A stretch of DNA of 64,000 nucleotides from RHLJ01 sp965222205 (GTDB lineage: Bacteria > Bacteroidota > Rhodothermia > Balneolales > Balneolaceae), in contig OZ244932.1 of NCBI GenBank assembly GCA_965222205.1, positions 2,790,001 through 2,854,000 of the forward strand, in the 5' to 3' direction. Each line of letters starts with the position of its first letter. The first letter of the stretch is position 1. Below the pieces are notes generated by a model that was given only the letters and a program-made list of their open reading frames with translations, was not told the origin of the DNA and ran no database searches. Positions 44,196 through 52,753 of the stretch are shown here, piece after piece. A program made the position numbers and the translations under genes.

Positions 44196-46697
44196 CTAGT
44201 TTCCAACCATAAACACGGCGTTGGCTACCAGAAGTTTCCCGTTATGCCAGAATGCACGGTATAATGGATTATCTACCATATACACCACATTGCCTCTGCC
44301 CATATTCTGAACACCAAACGAAACGGATTGCTCCAAAGCTTCCTGAGCTCGCGAACCAACAAATCCACTACGTGGAGCACCGCTTTTGGCGACACCTACA
44401 TTCCAACCGCCATCCAGATATTCATACGCTGTAGAACCAAGTTTCAGCGACATGTAGGTATCATCATAACCGAAAGCGAGTGGATGTGTATTATCCATGC
44501 TTAATTCATAAATAGAACCTGCATTAATATTTGAAGCTGAACCTCTTCGTGCATCCGCGTATGTTCTGAGCTTTGACTCAGGGTCATCATTATCTTCACT
44601 ATCTGCCCGTTTCACTGTTAAGTTAAATCCATCCTGACTTGAGAGATAACGATTCGCTCCTTCAAGTGAGATAAGAGTTCCACCACCTCGCACCCAGTCC
44701 ATCAAAGCATCCATACCACTTTCGCCAAGCGCGTTGCTATAATTTCCGGATGGCATGAACATTACGTCGTAATAACTCCAATCAATACTTCCTGCTTCAT
44801 CTAAATCGATAAGTGTTACAGGGTATTCGAGTTGCTGATCGAAGAAATGCCAAATCTGCCCTACGGTATACGAGCTTGTTCCTTCCCCTGCAATAACTCC
44901 TACGTTTGGAGCTTTCACAAAGCGAACATTCGATGAGCCGAAATCAGATCCCGAAGAAACCAAACCGGTAGAAACCGGAGTGAGTGTTCTGTTGTACAGG
45001 CTCGCCGCATCCTTTACGATTTCGTCAAACTGGTCGCCAAGGTTTTCATTACCGTTTCGGGTAATGATCAATGTACCCGCAGCATAATCTTCCCCGTTCA
45101 TGGAAAAATCGTCTTCAGCAAAACGAGCATCAACACCGTGCTTAAGGATATGACCGAGAAATTTAGCATCATCAAAAGAATTCCACTTAGAAAGGTATGC
45201 ATACGGCTTTTCGATACTGGGAGTAAGCATCGGTTCGGTCTCCATCGAAACTCCGGTTACAGCAACATCTCCAGTTAATGCAAAACCATCCACGCCGTAA
45301 GCATAGTGAGTTTCCCAAGCCGTAAGGTCATACGTCAGTGAGTCTTCTAATTCCGGCTTTGGCTCAAAAAGCACCCGCACCATATTTCCCATAGGCTGAT
45401 TGGTACTTATTACATAATCGCCTTCTTCAATCGAAACTCTTTCGACATTACCATTGGCAAAATTGTACCCACTCGGTCTGCTTGCGCCTGATGCAGCTCC
45501 TACTTCAATTTTTTGATCCAGTAAGTATCTCATCAAATGAGCGACTTTATCAGGATTGCTATTCTTCTTTACCACAAAGGTTTTGTACTGTCCGGAACCA
45601 TTCTCCCGGGCGTTTCTGAAATAATCTGCGAATTCTGATACTACACGATCCTTATTCATCGCTGTGATTTCAACGGTAGAAAGTCCGGTAGTACTGTGAT
45701 GTGTCAATCGATCCAGCAAAGTAAGCGTATCTTCTTCAGCCGTTTCGATGGCTAAACTTGCGGTCCCGCCGCCGGCCTGCTCGTAGGTCATCCCAATCGA
45801 GCCATTGTACGTTGGCCAGGTATCCCCATAACTCGGGTAAAAAAGATCAAATACTTCCCGTGTGAAGTACAACCAGCTGTTTTCATCAAAATACTTAGCG
45901 TGGTTCTCGCCAATGATCTGTTGATATTCGCGCTGCCATTCTGTAATCACTGTGTGATACGGTCTTGCCGCAGGAGCGAAATAATAAGGAGAGTTGTATG
46001 ATTGCTCATGGAAATCAACATGAACATGAGGCATCCATTCTAAATATGCCTGAATTCGTTCCTGACTTTCTTTTTGAGTTTGCCACGCCCAATCTCTGTT
46101 CAAGTCAAACATATAGTGATTGGTTCGTCCTCCCGGCCACGGCTCATTGTGTTCCCTGGCATCTGGATTCGCATTAGCGTTGGCTCCGATCTGAGTTCGG
46201 TTCCAGTTCACATATCGGTCGCGACCATCAGGATTAATCATTGGATCCATGATGACAACTACATCATCCAGCCAGGCTGTTTTTTCAGTAACCAATTCGT
46301 AAATACTATGCAGAGCTGCTTCACTTGAGGAGGTTTCATTTCCGTGAACGTTATAACTCAACCAAACAATCGCTTTCTGGTTTTCAGTGGGTTCACCTTC
46401 CTCAAAACCTACAAGTTTCAGATTGTTCGTTCTGATTTCCTCGATACTACCCTGATTTTCTTCAGAAGTAACCACCACAAACACCAGCTCTCTTCCTTCA
46501 TAGGTGGAGCCGTATTGATGAAAGGTTACTAAATCTGAATTTTCGGAAACGTGCTTATAATAATTATGCACTTTATAGTGAGGAGTCCATTGTTCGCCTA
46601 ATTCATAGCCAAGAAACTCAGCTGGCGATTGTAACTGGGCTAGCGTTGGAATACTGATGAAGGTCATCAGTAAAAAAAGAAAGATAGATTTTTTCAT
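44196..46697 (-). CDS. M14-family zinc carboxypeptidase
   Basis: An 833-aa exported peptidase with a signal peptide of about 20 residues. The M14 catalytic domain has the zinc-binding HGNE motif at residues 118-121 (His118, Glu121) and the later HVDFHEQ segment with the third zinc His. Further family features are 'INPDGRDRYVNWNRTQIGAN' and the Glu-bearing SLAIETAEE. The C-terminal half contains a glutamine-amidotransferase-like or lipase-like alpha/beta region ('VMFMPSGNYSNALGESGMDA'). Full length suggests an active secreted carboxypeptidase. Confidence 0.9.
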   Translation of the reverse strand: MKKSIFLFLLMTFISIPTLAQLQSPAEFLGYELGEQWTPHYKVHNYYKHVSENSDLVTFHQYGSTYEGRELVFVVVTSEENQGSIEEIRTNNLKLVGFEEGEPTENQKAIVWLSYNVHGNETSSSEAALHSIYELVTEKTAWLDDVVVIMDPMINPDGRDRYVNWNRTQIGANANANPDAREHNEPWPGGRTNHYMFDLNRDWAWQTQKESQERIQAYLEWMPHVHVDFHEQSYNSPYYFAPAARPYHTVITEWQREYQQIIGENHAKYFDENSWLYFTREVFDLFYPSYGDTWPTYNGSIGMTYEQAGGGTASLAIETAEEDTLTLLDRLTHHSTTGLSTVEITAMNKDRVVSEFADYFRNARENGSGQYKTFVVKKNSNPDKVAHLMRYLLDQKIEVGAASGASRPSGYNFANGNVERVSIEEGDYVISTNQPMGNMVRVLFEPKPELEDSLTYDLTAWETHYAYGVDGFALTGDVAVTGVSMETEPMLTPSIEKPYAYLSKWNSFDDAKFLGHILKHGVDARFAEDDFSMNGEDYAAGTLIITRNGNENLGDQFDEIVKDAASLYNRTLTPVSTGLVSSGSDFGSSNVRFVKAPNVGVIAGEGTSSYTVGQIWHFFDQQLEYPVTLIDLDEAGSIDWSYYDVMFMPSGNYSNALGESGMDALMDWVRGGGTLISLEGANRYLSSQDGFNLTVKRADSEDNDDPESKLRTYADARRGSASNINAGSIYELSMDNTHPLAFGYDDTYMSLKLGSTAYEYLDGGWNVGVAKSGAPRSGFVGSRAQEALEQSVSFGVQNMGRGNVVYMVDNPLYRAFWHNGKLLVANAVFMVGN

Positions 46698-46875
46698 GTT
46701 AGACAGTTTAATTGGGTGGAGATAAAGCAGAGTTTACAAGACCAAAAGTCCGCTCTGGCAGTTCCATAATTAGTTTGATGTTATTTTACAGCATACAAAT
46801 GGAATGAACAACCCTTTTGTATAAGTTTTACTTTACTTCTGAAAATCTTGATATATAACCTAAAGAAGCATCCTT

Positions 46876-47628
46876 ATGCGACTTCCAATTTCATTAATTA
46901 CTGCGATAATATTCATATCAAGTTTGCTTCCAAATATCGTAATGAGGCACGACGTAGACGATTCCGATTATATTGAGCTAGCTGAAAAGTATGCGGGATC
47001 AGTTGTAAATCTTAGTGCCGGAAATGGAACATTTATTCGAGATAATGTCATCATAACTGCAGCACATGTAGCTGATTATATAGATAACCCTGTATCTATT
47101 GATGAGATTGACTATCCAATTAAAGATATTATTATTCATCCTGAGTTTGATATGCAAAGAAGTATCGCAAATGATATCGCGATTCTGATTCTGGAAAAAA
47201 GCGTTCCTGATATTGAAATCGCCAGGCTTTACACTGGTGAAGATGAACTTGGCAAAGAAATTATTTTCGCGGGTACAGGATGGGCGGGTACCGGAGACAA
47301 GGGCATGATTGATGGCGCTATTATCAAAGATAATATTATGCGTGCAGCACAAAACAGAGTAGACGGAATAACCGAAAATGGATTTATTAGGTTCACTTTT
47401 GACGAACCCGGTTCAGAAGACGCTCTGCCCTTGGAAGGGATTAGCGGACCTGGTGATAGCGGTGGCCCAGCTTTGTGGTTTGATGGAAAACAGCCGTACC
47501 TCATAGGAGTAAGTTCACATCAAAATGGAAGGGGATTAGAAAGACCGCAAGGGGTGTATGGCGTATACGAATATTATACCCGGATTTCTGAATACAAAGA
47601 CTGGATCCGTGAGGAAATAGAAATTTGA
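46876..47628 (+). CDS. trypsin-like serine protease
   Basis: A 250-aa exported serine protease with a short hydrophobic signal. The catalytic triad is visible: His64 in ITAAHV, Asp100 in ANDIAIL and Ser195 in GPGDSGGP. The arrangement and GDSGGP motif are those of the chymotrypsin (S1) family. The gene lies 21 bases before the barrel-protein gene on the same strand, suggesting a short operon with the barrel and receptor genes. Confidence 0.92.
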   Translation: MRLPISLITAIIFISSLLPNIVMRHDVDDSDYIELAEKYAGSVVNLSAGNGTFIRDNVIITAAHVADYIDNPVSIDEIDYPIKDIIIHPEFDMQRSIANDIAILILEKSVPDIEIARLYTGEDELGKEIIFAGTGWAGTGDKGMIDGAIIKDNIMRAAQNRVDGITENGFIRFTFDEPGSEDALPLEGISGPGDSGGPALWFDGKQPYLIGVSSHQNGRGLERPQGVYGVYEYYTRISEYKDWIREEIEI

Positions 47629-47649
47629 ACTAACGTTGATCTTCAGCTT

Positions 47650-48237
47650 ATGAAATCTATTTGGGAAAGGCTTTTCAAAACCATCATAGCATGTTGTTTT
47701 GCATTTATCCTCTTATTAAGCACAGATGTCAAATCTCAGACATTTTCAAAACTGGATATTGGATTAGATTATAATTCTGCTTTTTTGATTAACGACAAAT
47801 TTTTTCCAAGATGGAATATTGAAAACAGCATATCATTCTCCATACTTACTCCCTTTTATATCGGAACAGCAGGTTTAGGGGTTGATTATTTTTTTTATTC
47901 CTCTCCCGATGATCAGAATATTGAATACAAATCATTTGTGTATACTTTCGGACTTTTCTTTGAACAGAAAATAACTACATACTTTTCGATTACTCTAGGG
48001 CCTTATGTTGGTATACAGGATTTGAGAGCCACTGAAACTATAGATAATGTGGAAGAAAAAGAGTTGCTCTATGGAGCAAAGTTTGAACCGGCTTTTAAAT
48101 TCAGCCGAATTTCTATTTTTCTATCGGCTGAAACTACCCGAACCTTCTTTTATCACCCACAGGATATTGTGTCCTTTGGCGGGGGACTTCGCTACGAATT
48201 TAAACTTCCTGAAACGCTTCAGAATATTATAAAGTAG
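47650..48237 (+). CDS. predicted outer-membrane barrel protein
   Basis: A 195-aa protein with a signal peptide (residues 1-27) and a mature part dominated by alternating-residue strands (LDIGLDYNSAFLINDKFF, SISFSILTPFYIGTAGLGVDYFF, FRISIFLSAETTRTFFY-like segments) ending in a Tyr/Phe/Leu-rich strand. This suggests an eight-strand type barrel. Function unknown. Its TAG stop overlaps a GTG two bases before the next gene's ATG, so they are translationally coupled. Confidence 0.65.
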   Translation: MKSIWERLFKTIIACCFAFILLLSTDVKSQTFSKLDIGLDYNSAFLINDKFFPRWNIENSISFSILTPFYIGTAGLGVDYFFYSSPDDQNIEYKSFVYTFGLFFEQKITTYFSITLGPYVGIQDLRATETIDNVEEKELLYGAKFEPAFKFSRISIFLSAETTRTFFYHPQDIVSFGGGLRYEFKLPETLQNIIK

Positions 48238-48239
48238 TG

Positions 48240-50165
48240 ATGAATTTTAAATCAGTTCTTTTTTTACTCTACTTGTGCTTTTTATTCTCCAGTTTGGTAT
48301 CCGGTCAATCGGTCACTTTAAAACCATCCGAAGAAATTACTGATTGGTATAACTTTAAAGAATGGATTTTTGCAAATACTAACACCGGATATAGCAGTTT
48401 GGATTTAGTTCATTTCGAGCCTTATCAAATCGGCTTTTCTGGAGATAAAAAACAGCAATACCGATTTTTTATTGATGATGTAGAGCTACAAACCAAGTGG
48501 CTGAATAATCCACTTTTCAGCATTCCGAACTATGCAGTAAGTGATTTAGATTCTGTAGTGATTTTTGAAGATCAGTACTTATCAGGTACAACCAATATCT
48601 ATATATACCCTCGTTCTGAGAACAATAATATTTCTCTTTTTATCGGTAGAATTAATCAAATTAATGATCCGGGACCGTTGATCCAAACATCAGAGGCTTC
48701 ACCAAATGTAGAATATGTCAATAAACCTTTATCAGTCTTTATTAATCAAAAATTTGGCTCAATAAATGCCAATTTATTATATACCTATCAAGATTATTCC
48801 CGAACAGGTTTATTAGGTTATTCAAAATCATTCACTTACAGATCAGGGATAAATATTTTTAGGAGAACAAGCTATAAAACTCCTAGTGTCGATTTCACAC
48901 TACCTAGAAACAGGTTGCACAATATTCATTCAACTATTACTCATACTAATAAAAAGAGCGACATTTCTTTTCTCTTTGGATTGAATATCACACCCGAAAA
49001 TTATGAATGGTATAATCTAACCGGTGTTGAGGTACCATTTAAGTTATTTCAATATCAGGTAAGCGGCACATACCAGAGAAAAGACAACTCCTTTCACAAT
49101 AATACAAAAATTGGGTTTTCATCCGCTTCATCAGACACTTTGCTCTACCAGGGTCTGGATGCTTTATATAGATTAGAAGAAAACAAGCTGACCCATGAAT
49201 CCGGTTTTTCATTTAAGCTTTTCAATAAACCCGGATATCTTACCATCAAGAATACTTTTTATGAAATATCGGATGAAGTGAGTAAGAACAGTAGTGCTTT
49301 TCTTGACAATAAAGTTTCCATCCAGCAAAGCTTCGGAGGCAACGTTTATCTCTATGCTACTTTGGGAAATATAAACAACTCCATAGGTGCTTCTAAAAAA
49401 ATAAGTGGCCCTCATCTTATCCGGTTAGGTGTCGAAAGTCATGTGCTGAACAAGGGTACCTTTCATAATACACTGATGGCAAGAAATATTGGCTTTATTG
49501 TTGATGACCCGGACACATACACCCTTTCGAATCAGTCATCGCAAGTTGAACAATTTAGCTTTACTGAATACTCGCTCAACATAAAAAAAGAAAACTATAA
49601 AGCTTCTGCACGAATCATCTATAAACATTTTTGGAATTATGTAAATGAAGATGTCAACTATTTCTACCTTGAAAATCGCACAAGACTTGGGTCAAGGATT
49701 TATTATTTTGATACTAGTAGTGTCGGGGCTTTGGGTTTCTTTACTCAACTATCATTGAAGCTAAATTCCAAAATCAAATCTAAAACCATGTTGAGTGGTA
49801 ATCTCGGGCTGTACGGAAATAACTCATTTAAAAGTTTCTATGAACGAGTCCCTGCTTATATTTTTTCGGAAATAGTTCAGTACAAAGCTCATGAAAATTT
49901 TGTGCTAGAATTGTTTTTCAGATATATACCTGCTCGAGGCATTGTTGAGTACGAAAACCTTGAAGAACAAACCGGATTCCCACCCAGTAGGGTCCGTCCC
50001 ATTCCCCTTTTGAATTTTAGTACAAGTATGTGGTTTTTTAATCGCCGACTGGAAACGAAACTTACTCTGCGAAACCTTCTAAATAAAGCCGAGGCATTTG
50101 ATACTCATGGTCAGTATTATTTCATGAGCATTAATGCATCTGGAAGAATAAATTTTCAATATTAA
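48240..50165 (+). CDS. divergent TonB-receptor-like outer-membrane protein
   Basis: A 641-aa protein taken from the ATG at 48240 (a GTG at 48237 overlaps the previous stop). It has a signal peptide, then a short plug-like segment in which VSDLDSVVIFEDQYL resembles the plug's 'DIESIEVLRG' element. A long series of strands ends in SINASGRINFQY, an outer-membrane C-terminus. No carboxypeptidase-regulatory domain is present, and the plug is shorter than normal. It is probably a divergent receptor or porin; its substrate is unknown. It is coupled to the small barrel gene upstream. Confidence 0.65.
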   Translation: MNFKSVLFLLYLCFLFSSLVSGQSVTLKPSEEITDWYNFKEWIFANTNTGYSSLDLVHFEPYQIGFSGDKKQQYRFFIDDVELQTKWLNNPLFSIPNYAVSDLDSVVIFEDQYLSGTTNIYIYPRSENNNISLFIGRINQINDPGPLIQTSEASPNVEYVNKPLSVFINQKFGSINANLLYTYQDYSRTGLLGYSKSFTYRSGINIFRRTSYKTPSVDFTLPRNRLHNIHSTITHTNKKSDISFLFGLNITPENYEWYNLTGVEVPFKLFQYQVSGTYQRKDNSFHNNTKIGFSSASSDTLLYQGLDALYRLEENKLTHESGFSFKLFNKPGYLTIKNTFYEISDEVSKNSSAFLDNKVSIQQSFGGNVYLYATLGNINNSIGASKKISGPHLIRLGVESHVLNKGTFHNTLMARNIGFIVDDPDTYTLSNQSSQVEQFSFTEYSLNIKKENYKASARIIYKHFWNYVNEDVNYFYLENRTRLGSRIYYFDTSSVGALGFFTQLSLKLNSKIKSKTMLSGNLGLYGNNSFKSFYERVPAYIFSEIVQYKAHENFVLELFFRYIPARGIVEYENLEEQTGFPPSRVRPIPLLNFSTSMWFFNRRLETKLTLRNLLNKAEAFDTHGQYYFMSINASGRINFQY

Positions 50166-50190
50166 GTTTTATTTTTAAAAATCTAATCTC

Positions 50191-51948
50191 ATGCCTACCA
50201 ATCAGGATGTAGCCGAACAACTCAATCTCGTATTTCAACTTATGCAGCTGGCCGGAGAAAACCGGTTTAAAGCCATTGCCTTCGATAAAGCCTCACAAAC
50301 TATCAAAGGTTTAAGTGATGATATAAACGAATACATCAAAAACGAAAACCTGACGGATATTAAAGGAATTGGGAAGTCGATTGCCGAGGACATCTACGCC
50401 TATGCTGAAACCGGAAAGATGCCCGTACTGGAAGCTTTCAAGGAAAAAGTACCGCTTGGCTTGATTAAATGGCTGGATATTTCAGGATTAGGTCCAAAAA
50501 ACATCCTTAAAATTCATGAGCAGTTCGGCATTACTGAAATTGATGAATTAAAAGAGTTAATTGAAAATGGGGAGTTAGCAAAGCTTCCCGGATTAGGTGG
50601 AAAATCAGCGGAGAAAATTGCAAAATCCATCGAATGGATGGAGAAATTTGACGAGCGATGCCGACTGGATGAAGCCACCAAAATAGCCGAAGTTATTTAT
50701 GTAAGCCTGAAAGATTTGGAGGGAGTTCAGAAAATTGAAGTCGCTGGATCACTGCGACGGGCTAAAGAAACCATTGGTGATATCGACATATTGATTGCTG
50801 CTGAAGAACAGTACATTTCAAATCTTTTTGATGTATTCACTTCTCATGAACTAGTTACCGAAGTGCTAGGCAGAGGCGATACTAAAAGCTCGGTACGGAC
50901 TAAAGAAGGTCGACAAGTTGATCTTCGGATAGTGAAACCTGAAAACTTCGCCGCCGCATTGATGTATTTCACAGGAAGCAAGGAGCATAATGTAGTGATG
51001 CGGTCCCGTGCCAGAGAGCGAAAGATGAGTTTAAACGAATACGGACTATACGATCTTTTTGAGAATGGCGAAACTAATTGGGATGCTCCACACCCCTTCC
51101 AAAACGAATCTGATATCTACAAACTTCTTGGAATGAATTGGGTTCCACCCGAGCTTCGAGAAGACCGTGGCGAATTCGATATTTACGAAGATCAGGAAGA
51201 ACTCCCTTTAGTTACAGATTCCGATATCCGTGGGGTGATTCATGCCCACAGTACCTGGAGTGATGGAAAGTTCTCCATCAAAGAAATGGCAGAAGCATGC
51301 ATAGAGCGTGGTTATGAATACCTGGGAATTACCGATCACTCCAAAACAGCCGCTTATGCCGGCGGACTTTCAGAAGATGAGGTGAAACAACAGTGGGAAG
51401 AAATCGACCAGCTGAACGATGAGTTCAAAAGTGCCGGAAAAGATTTCATCATTATGAAAGGGATTGAGTCGGATATTCTTGCCGATGGAAGCCTGGATTA
51501 TTCTGATGATATATTGGAAGGTTTTGATTTCGTAATAGCCAGTGTACACCAAACGCTGGATATGCCACGGGATAAAATGATGGAGCGATTCCGAAATGCA
51601 ATTAAGAATCCTTACACCAGAATGGTAGGTCACCCAACCGGGCGCTTGCTGCTTAAAAGAAACGGCAGTGATATTGATCTTAACGAATTAGTAGCCCTCG
51701 CCGCAGAGCATAATACTTCCATCGAGATTAACGCAAATCCATTGCGCCTTGACTTAGACTGGAGCTTCGGTAACAAGGCGAAAGAAGTCGATTTAATGAC
51801 CTCCATCAATCCGGATGCTCACACTATAGAAGGCATTGACCTGATGAAATACGGTGTGATGATCGCCCGAAAGGGGAAATATGAAAAAGAGCGTGTGCTT
51901 AATACTAAAAGTGCGGAAGAAGTGATGAAGTTTTTTAGGGCGAGGTAG
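50191..51948 (+). CDS. polX: DNA polymerase X / 3'-5' exonuclease
   Basis: PolX is a family X repair polymerase with a C-terminal PHP exonuclease domain. The 585-aa protein has helix-hairpin-helix motifs at about residues 50-145 (GIGKSIAEDI, ISGLGPKNILKIHEQFG, LPGLGGKSAEKIA). The nucleotidyltransferase core follows with the GSLRRAKETIGDIDILI metal-binding motif. The PHP domain starts at about residue 345 with VIHAHSTWSDGKFSIKEM and GITDHSKTA. Length is usual for the family. It acts in base excision repair. Confidence 0.95.
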   Translation: MPTNQDVAEQLNLVFQLMQLAGENRFKAIAFDKASQTIKGLSDDINEYIKNENLTDIKGIGKSIAEDIYAYAETGKMPVLEAFKEKVPLGLIKWLDISGLGPKNILKIHEQFGITEIDELKELIENGELAKLPGLGGKSAEKIAKSIEWMEKFDERCRLDEATKIAEVIYVSLKDLEGVQKIEVAGSLRRAKETIGDIDILIAAEEQYISNLFDVFTSHELVTEVLGRGDTKSSVRTKEGRQVDLRIVKPENFAAALMYFTGSKEHNVVMRSRARERKMSLNEYGLYDLFENGETNWDAPHPFQNESDIYKLLGMNWVPPELREDRGEFDIYEDQEELPLVTDSDIRGVIHAHSTWSDGKFSIKEMAEACIERGYEYLGITDHSKTAAYAGGLSEDEVKQQWEEIDQLNDEFKSAGKDFIIMKGIESDILADGSLDYSDDILEGFDFVIASVHQTLDMPRDKMMERFRNAIKNPYTRMVGHPTGRLLLKRNGSDIDLNELVALAAEHNTSIEINANPLRLDLDWSFGNKAKEVDLMTSINPDAHTIEGIDLMKYGVMIARKGKYEKERVLNTKSAEEVMKFFRAR

Positions 51949-51978
51949 ACTTTAAAAGTGAGGGTGAGGGCAACGGCT

Positions 51979-52362
51979 TTAGCTTAAGAGCTTCATTCCC
52001 TCAAGTTTCGCTGCTTTTTTATCAAAAGTAAGAGTATCAAAACCTCTGTTTCTGTTTAGCTCGTTTACTAAACAATCATTGAATCCGGCCGAGCTTCTAA
52101 TAAATTGTGCTAATGCCTTGGTAACTACACCCGCATTAAAGAAAGCAAAGCCAGAACTTTCCAGAAGAAAATCATAGGTTTCAATCAGCTCTTGTTTTGT
52201 AAAATTATAGCTGACTGTTAATACCCATGTCAATTCGGTGAGTACCGATTCATTGATCAAAAACTGCTCCCCATCTTTTAAATATCGATCAACCAATTCC
52301 ATTTGATCCTCTACATCGCCAATAATATACCTTGCAATTATATTGGTATCGGCTCCTTTCAT
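51979..52362 (-). CDS. PIN-domain toxin (VapC-like)
   Basis: A 127-aa PIN-domain protein, the RNase toxin of a VapBC-type toxin-antitoxin pair. The acidic metal-binding residues are Asp5 (MKGADTNII), Glu43 in SVLTELTW, Asp in GFNDCLV (residues 94-98) and Asp in LTFDKKAAK (near 114). Its start overlaps the antitoxin stop by four bases (ATGA). Together the pair lies just outside the CRISPR-Cas locus. Confidence 0.88.
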   Translation of the reverse strand: MKGADTNIIARYIIGDVEDQMELVDRYLKDGEQFLINESVLTELTWVLTVSYNFTKQELIETYDFLLESSGFAFFNAGVVTKALAQFIRSSAGFNDCLVNELNRNRGFDTLTFDKKAAKLEGMKLLS

Positions 52363-52619
52363 TTCAACTTGTATTTCTCTCTAAAATACTCGGCTACACC
52401 TTCATCCATTTCTTCAATTGTTAACCCTTCTGGCTTCGGACTTTTATACTTGTATTTACCCTTTATCTCACTGGGATCCCTTTTTTCTACCTTAATTTTA
52501 GCTGTACTTAGTGTGTCCATTTCAAAATAGAGCGTATCTCCCTCTCTAAGTTTTAATTGGTCTCTTATTTTTTTTGGGATGGTTACCTGACCTTTTGATG
52601 TAATAGTTGCTGAGGGCAT
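52359..52619 (-). CDS. AbrB-family antitoxin
   Basis: An 86-aa protein with an N-terminal SpoVT/AbrB-type swapped-hairpin DNA-binding domain (MPSATITSKGQVTIPKKIRDQL-type, broken here at residue 20 for length; residues 1-45) and a C-terminal toxin-binding tail with EEMDEGVAEYFREKYKLK. It overlaps the PIN toxin gene by four bases and probably represses its own operon. An interrupted inverted repeat CTTACTT...ATGTAAGG just upstream of its start may be the operator. Confidence 0.88.
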   Translation of the reverse strand: MPSATITSKGQVTIPKKIRDQLKLREGDTLYFEMDTLSTAKIKVEKRDPSEIKGKYKYKSPKPEGLTIEEMDEGVAEYFREKYKLK

Positions 52620-52697
52620 AATCCTTACTTTTCTTACTTGATGTAAGGAATATTCACAAAAAGCTATTTAAAATCAATCTGAAGAACCGTTTGAATT

Positions 52698-52753
52698 GTA
52701 CTCAATCCTATTCCCCAGCAAATAACCGTAAGGCTTGAGTTCTTCGGTTTCTT
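52698..52753 (-). pseudogene. 3' remnant of an AI-2E transporter gene
   Basis: These 56 bases match the last sense codons of the AI-2E gene (59026-59081) at 49 of 56 positions. In frame they read ETEELKPYGYLLGNRIEY. Six of the seven differences are synonymous and at third codon positions. Homology stops exactly at the last sense codon: where the intact gene has its TAA, the remnant continues AATTCA. Its other end runs into the truncated terminal CRISPR repeat with TCTT shared by both. Confidence 0.85.
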
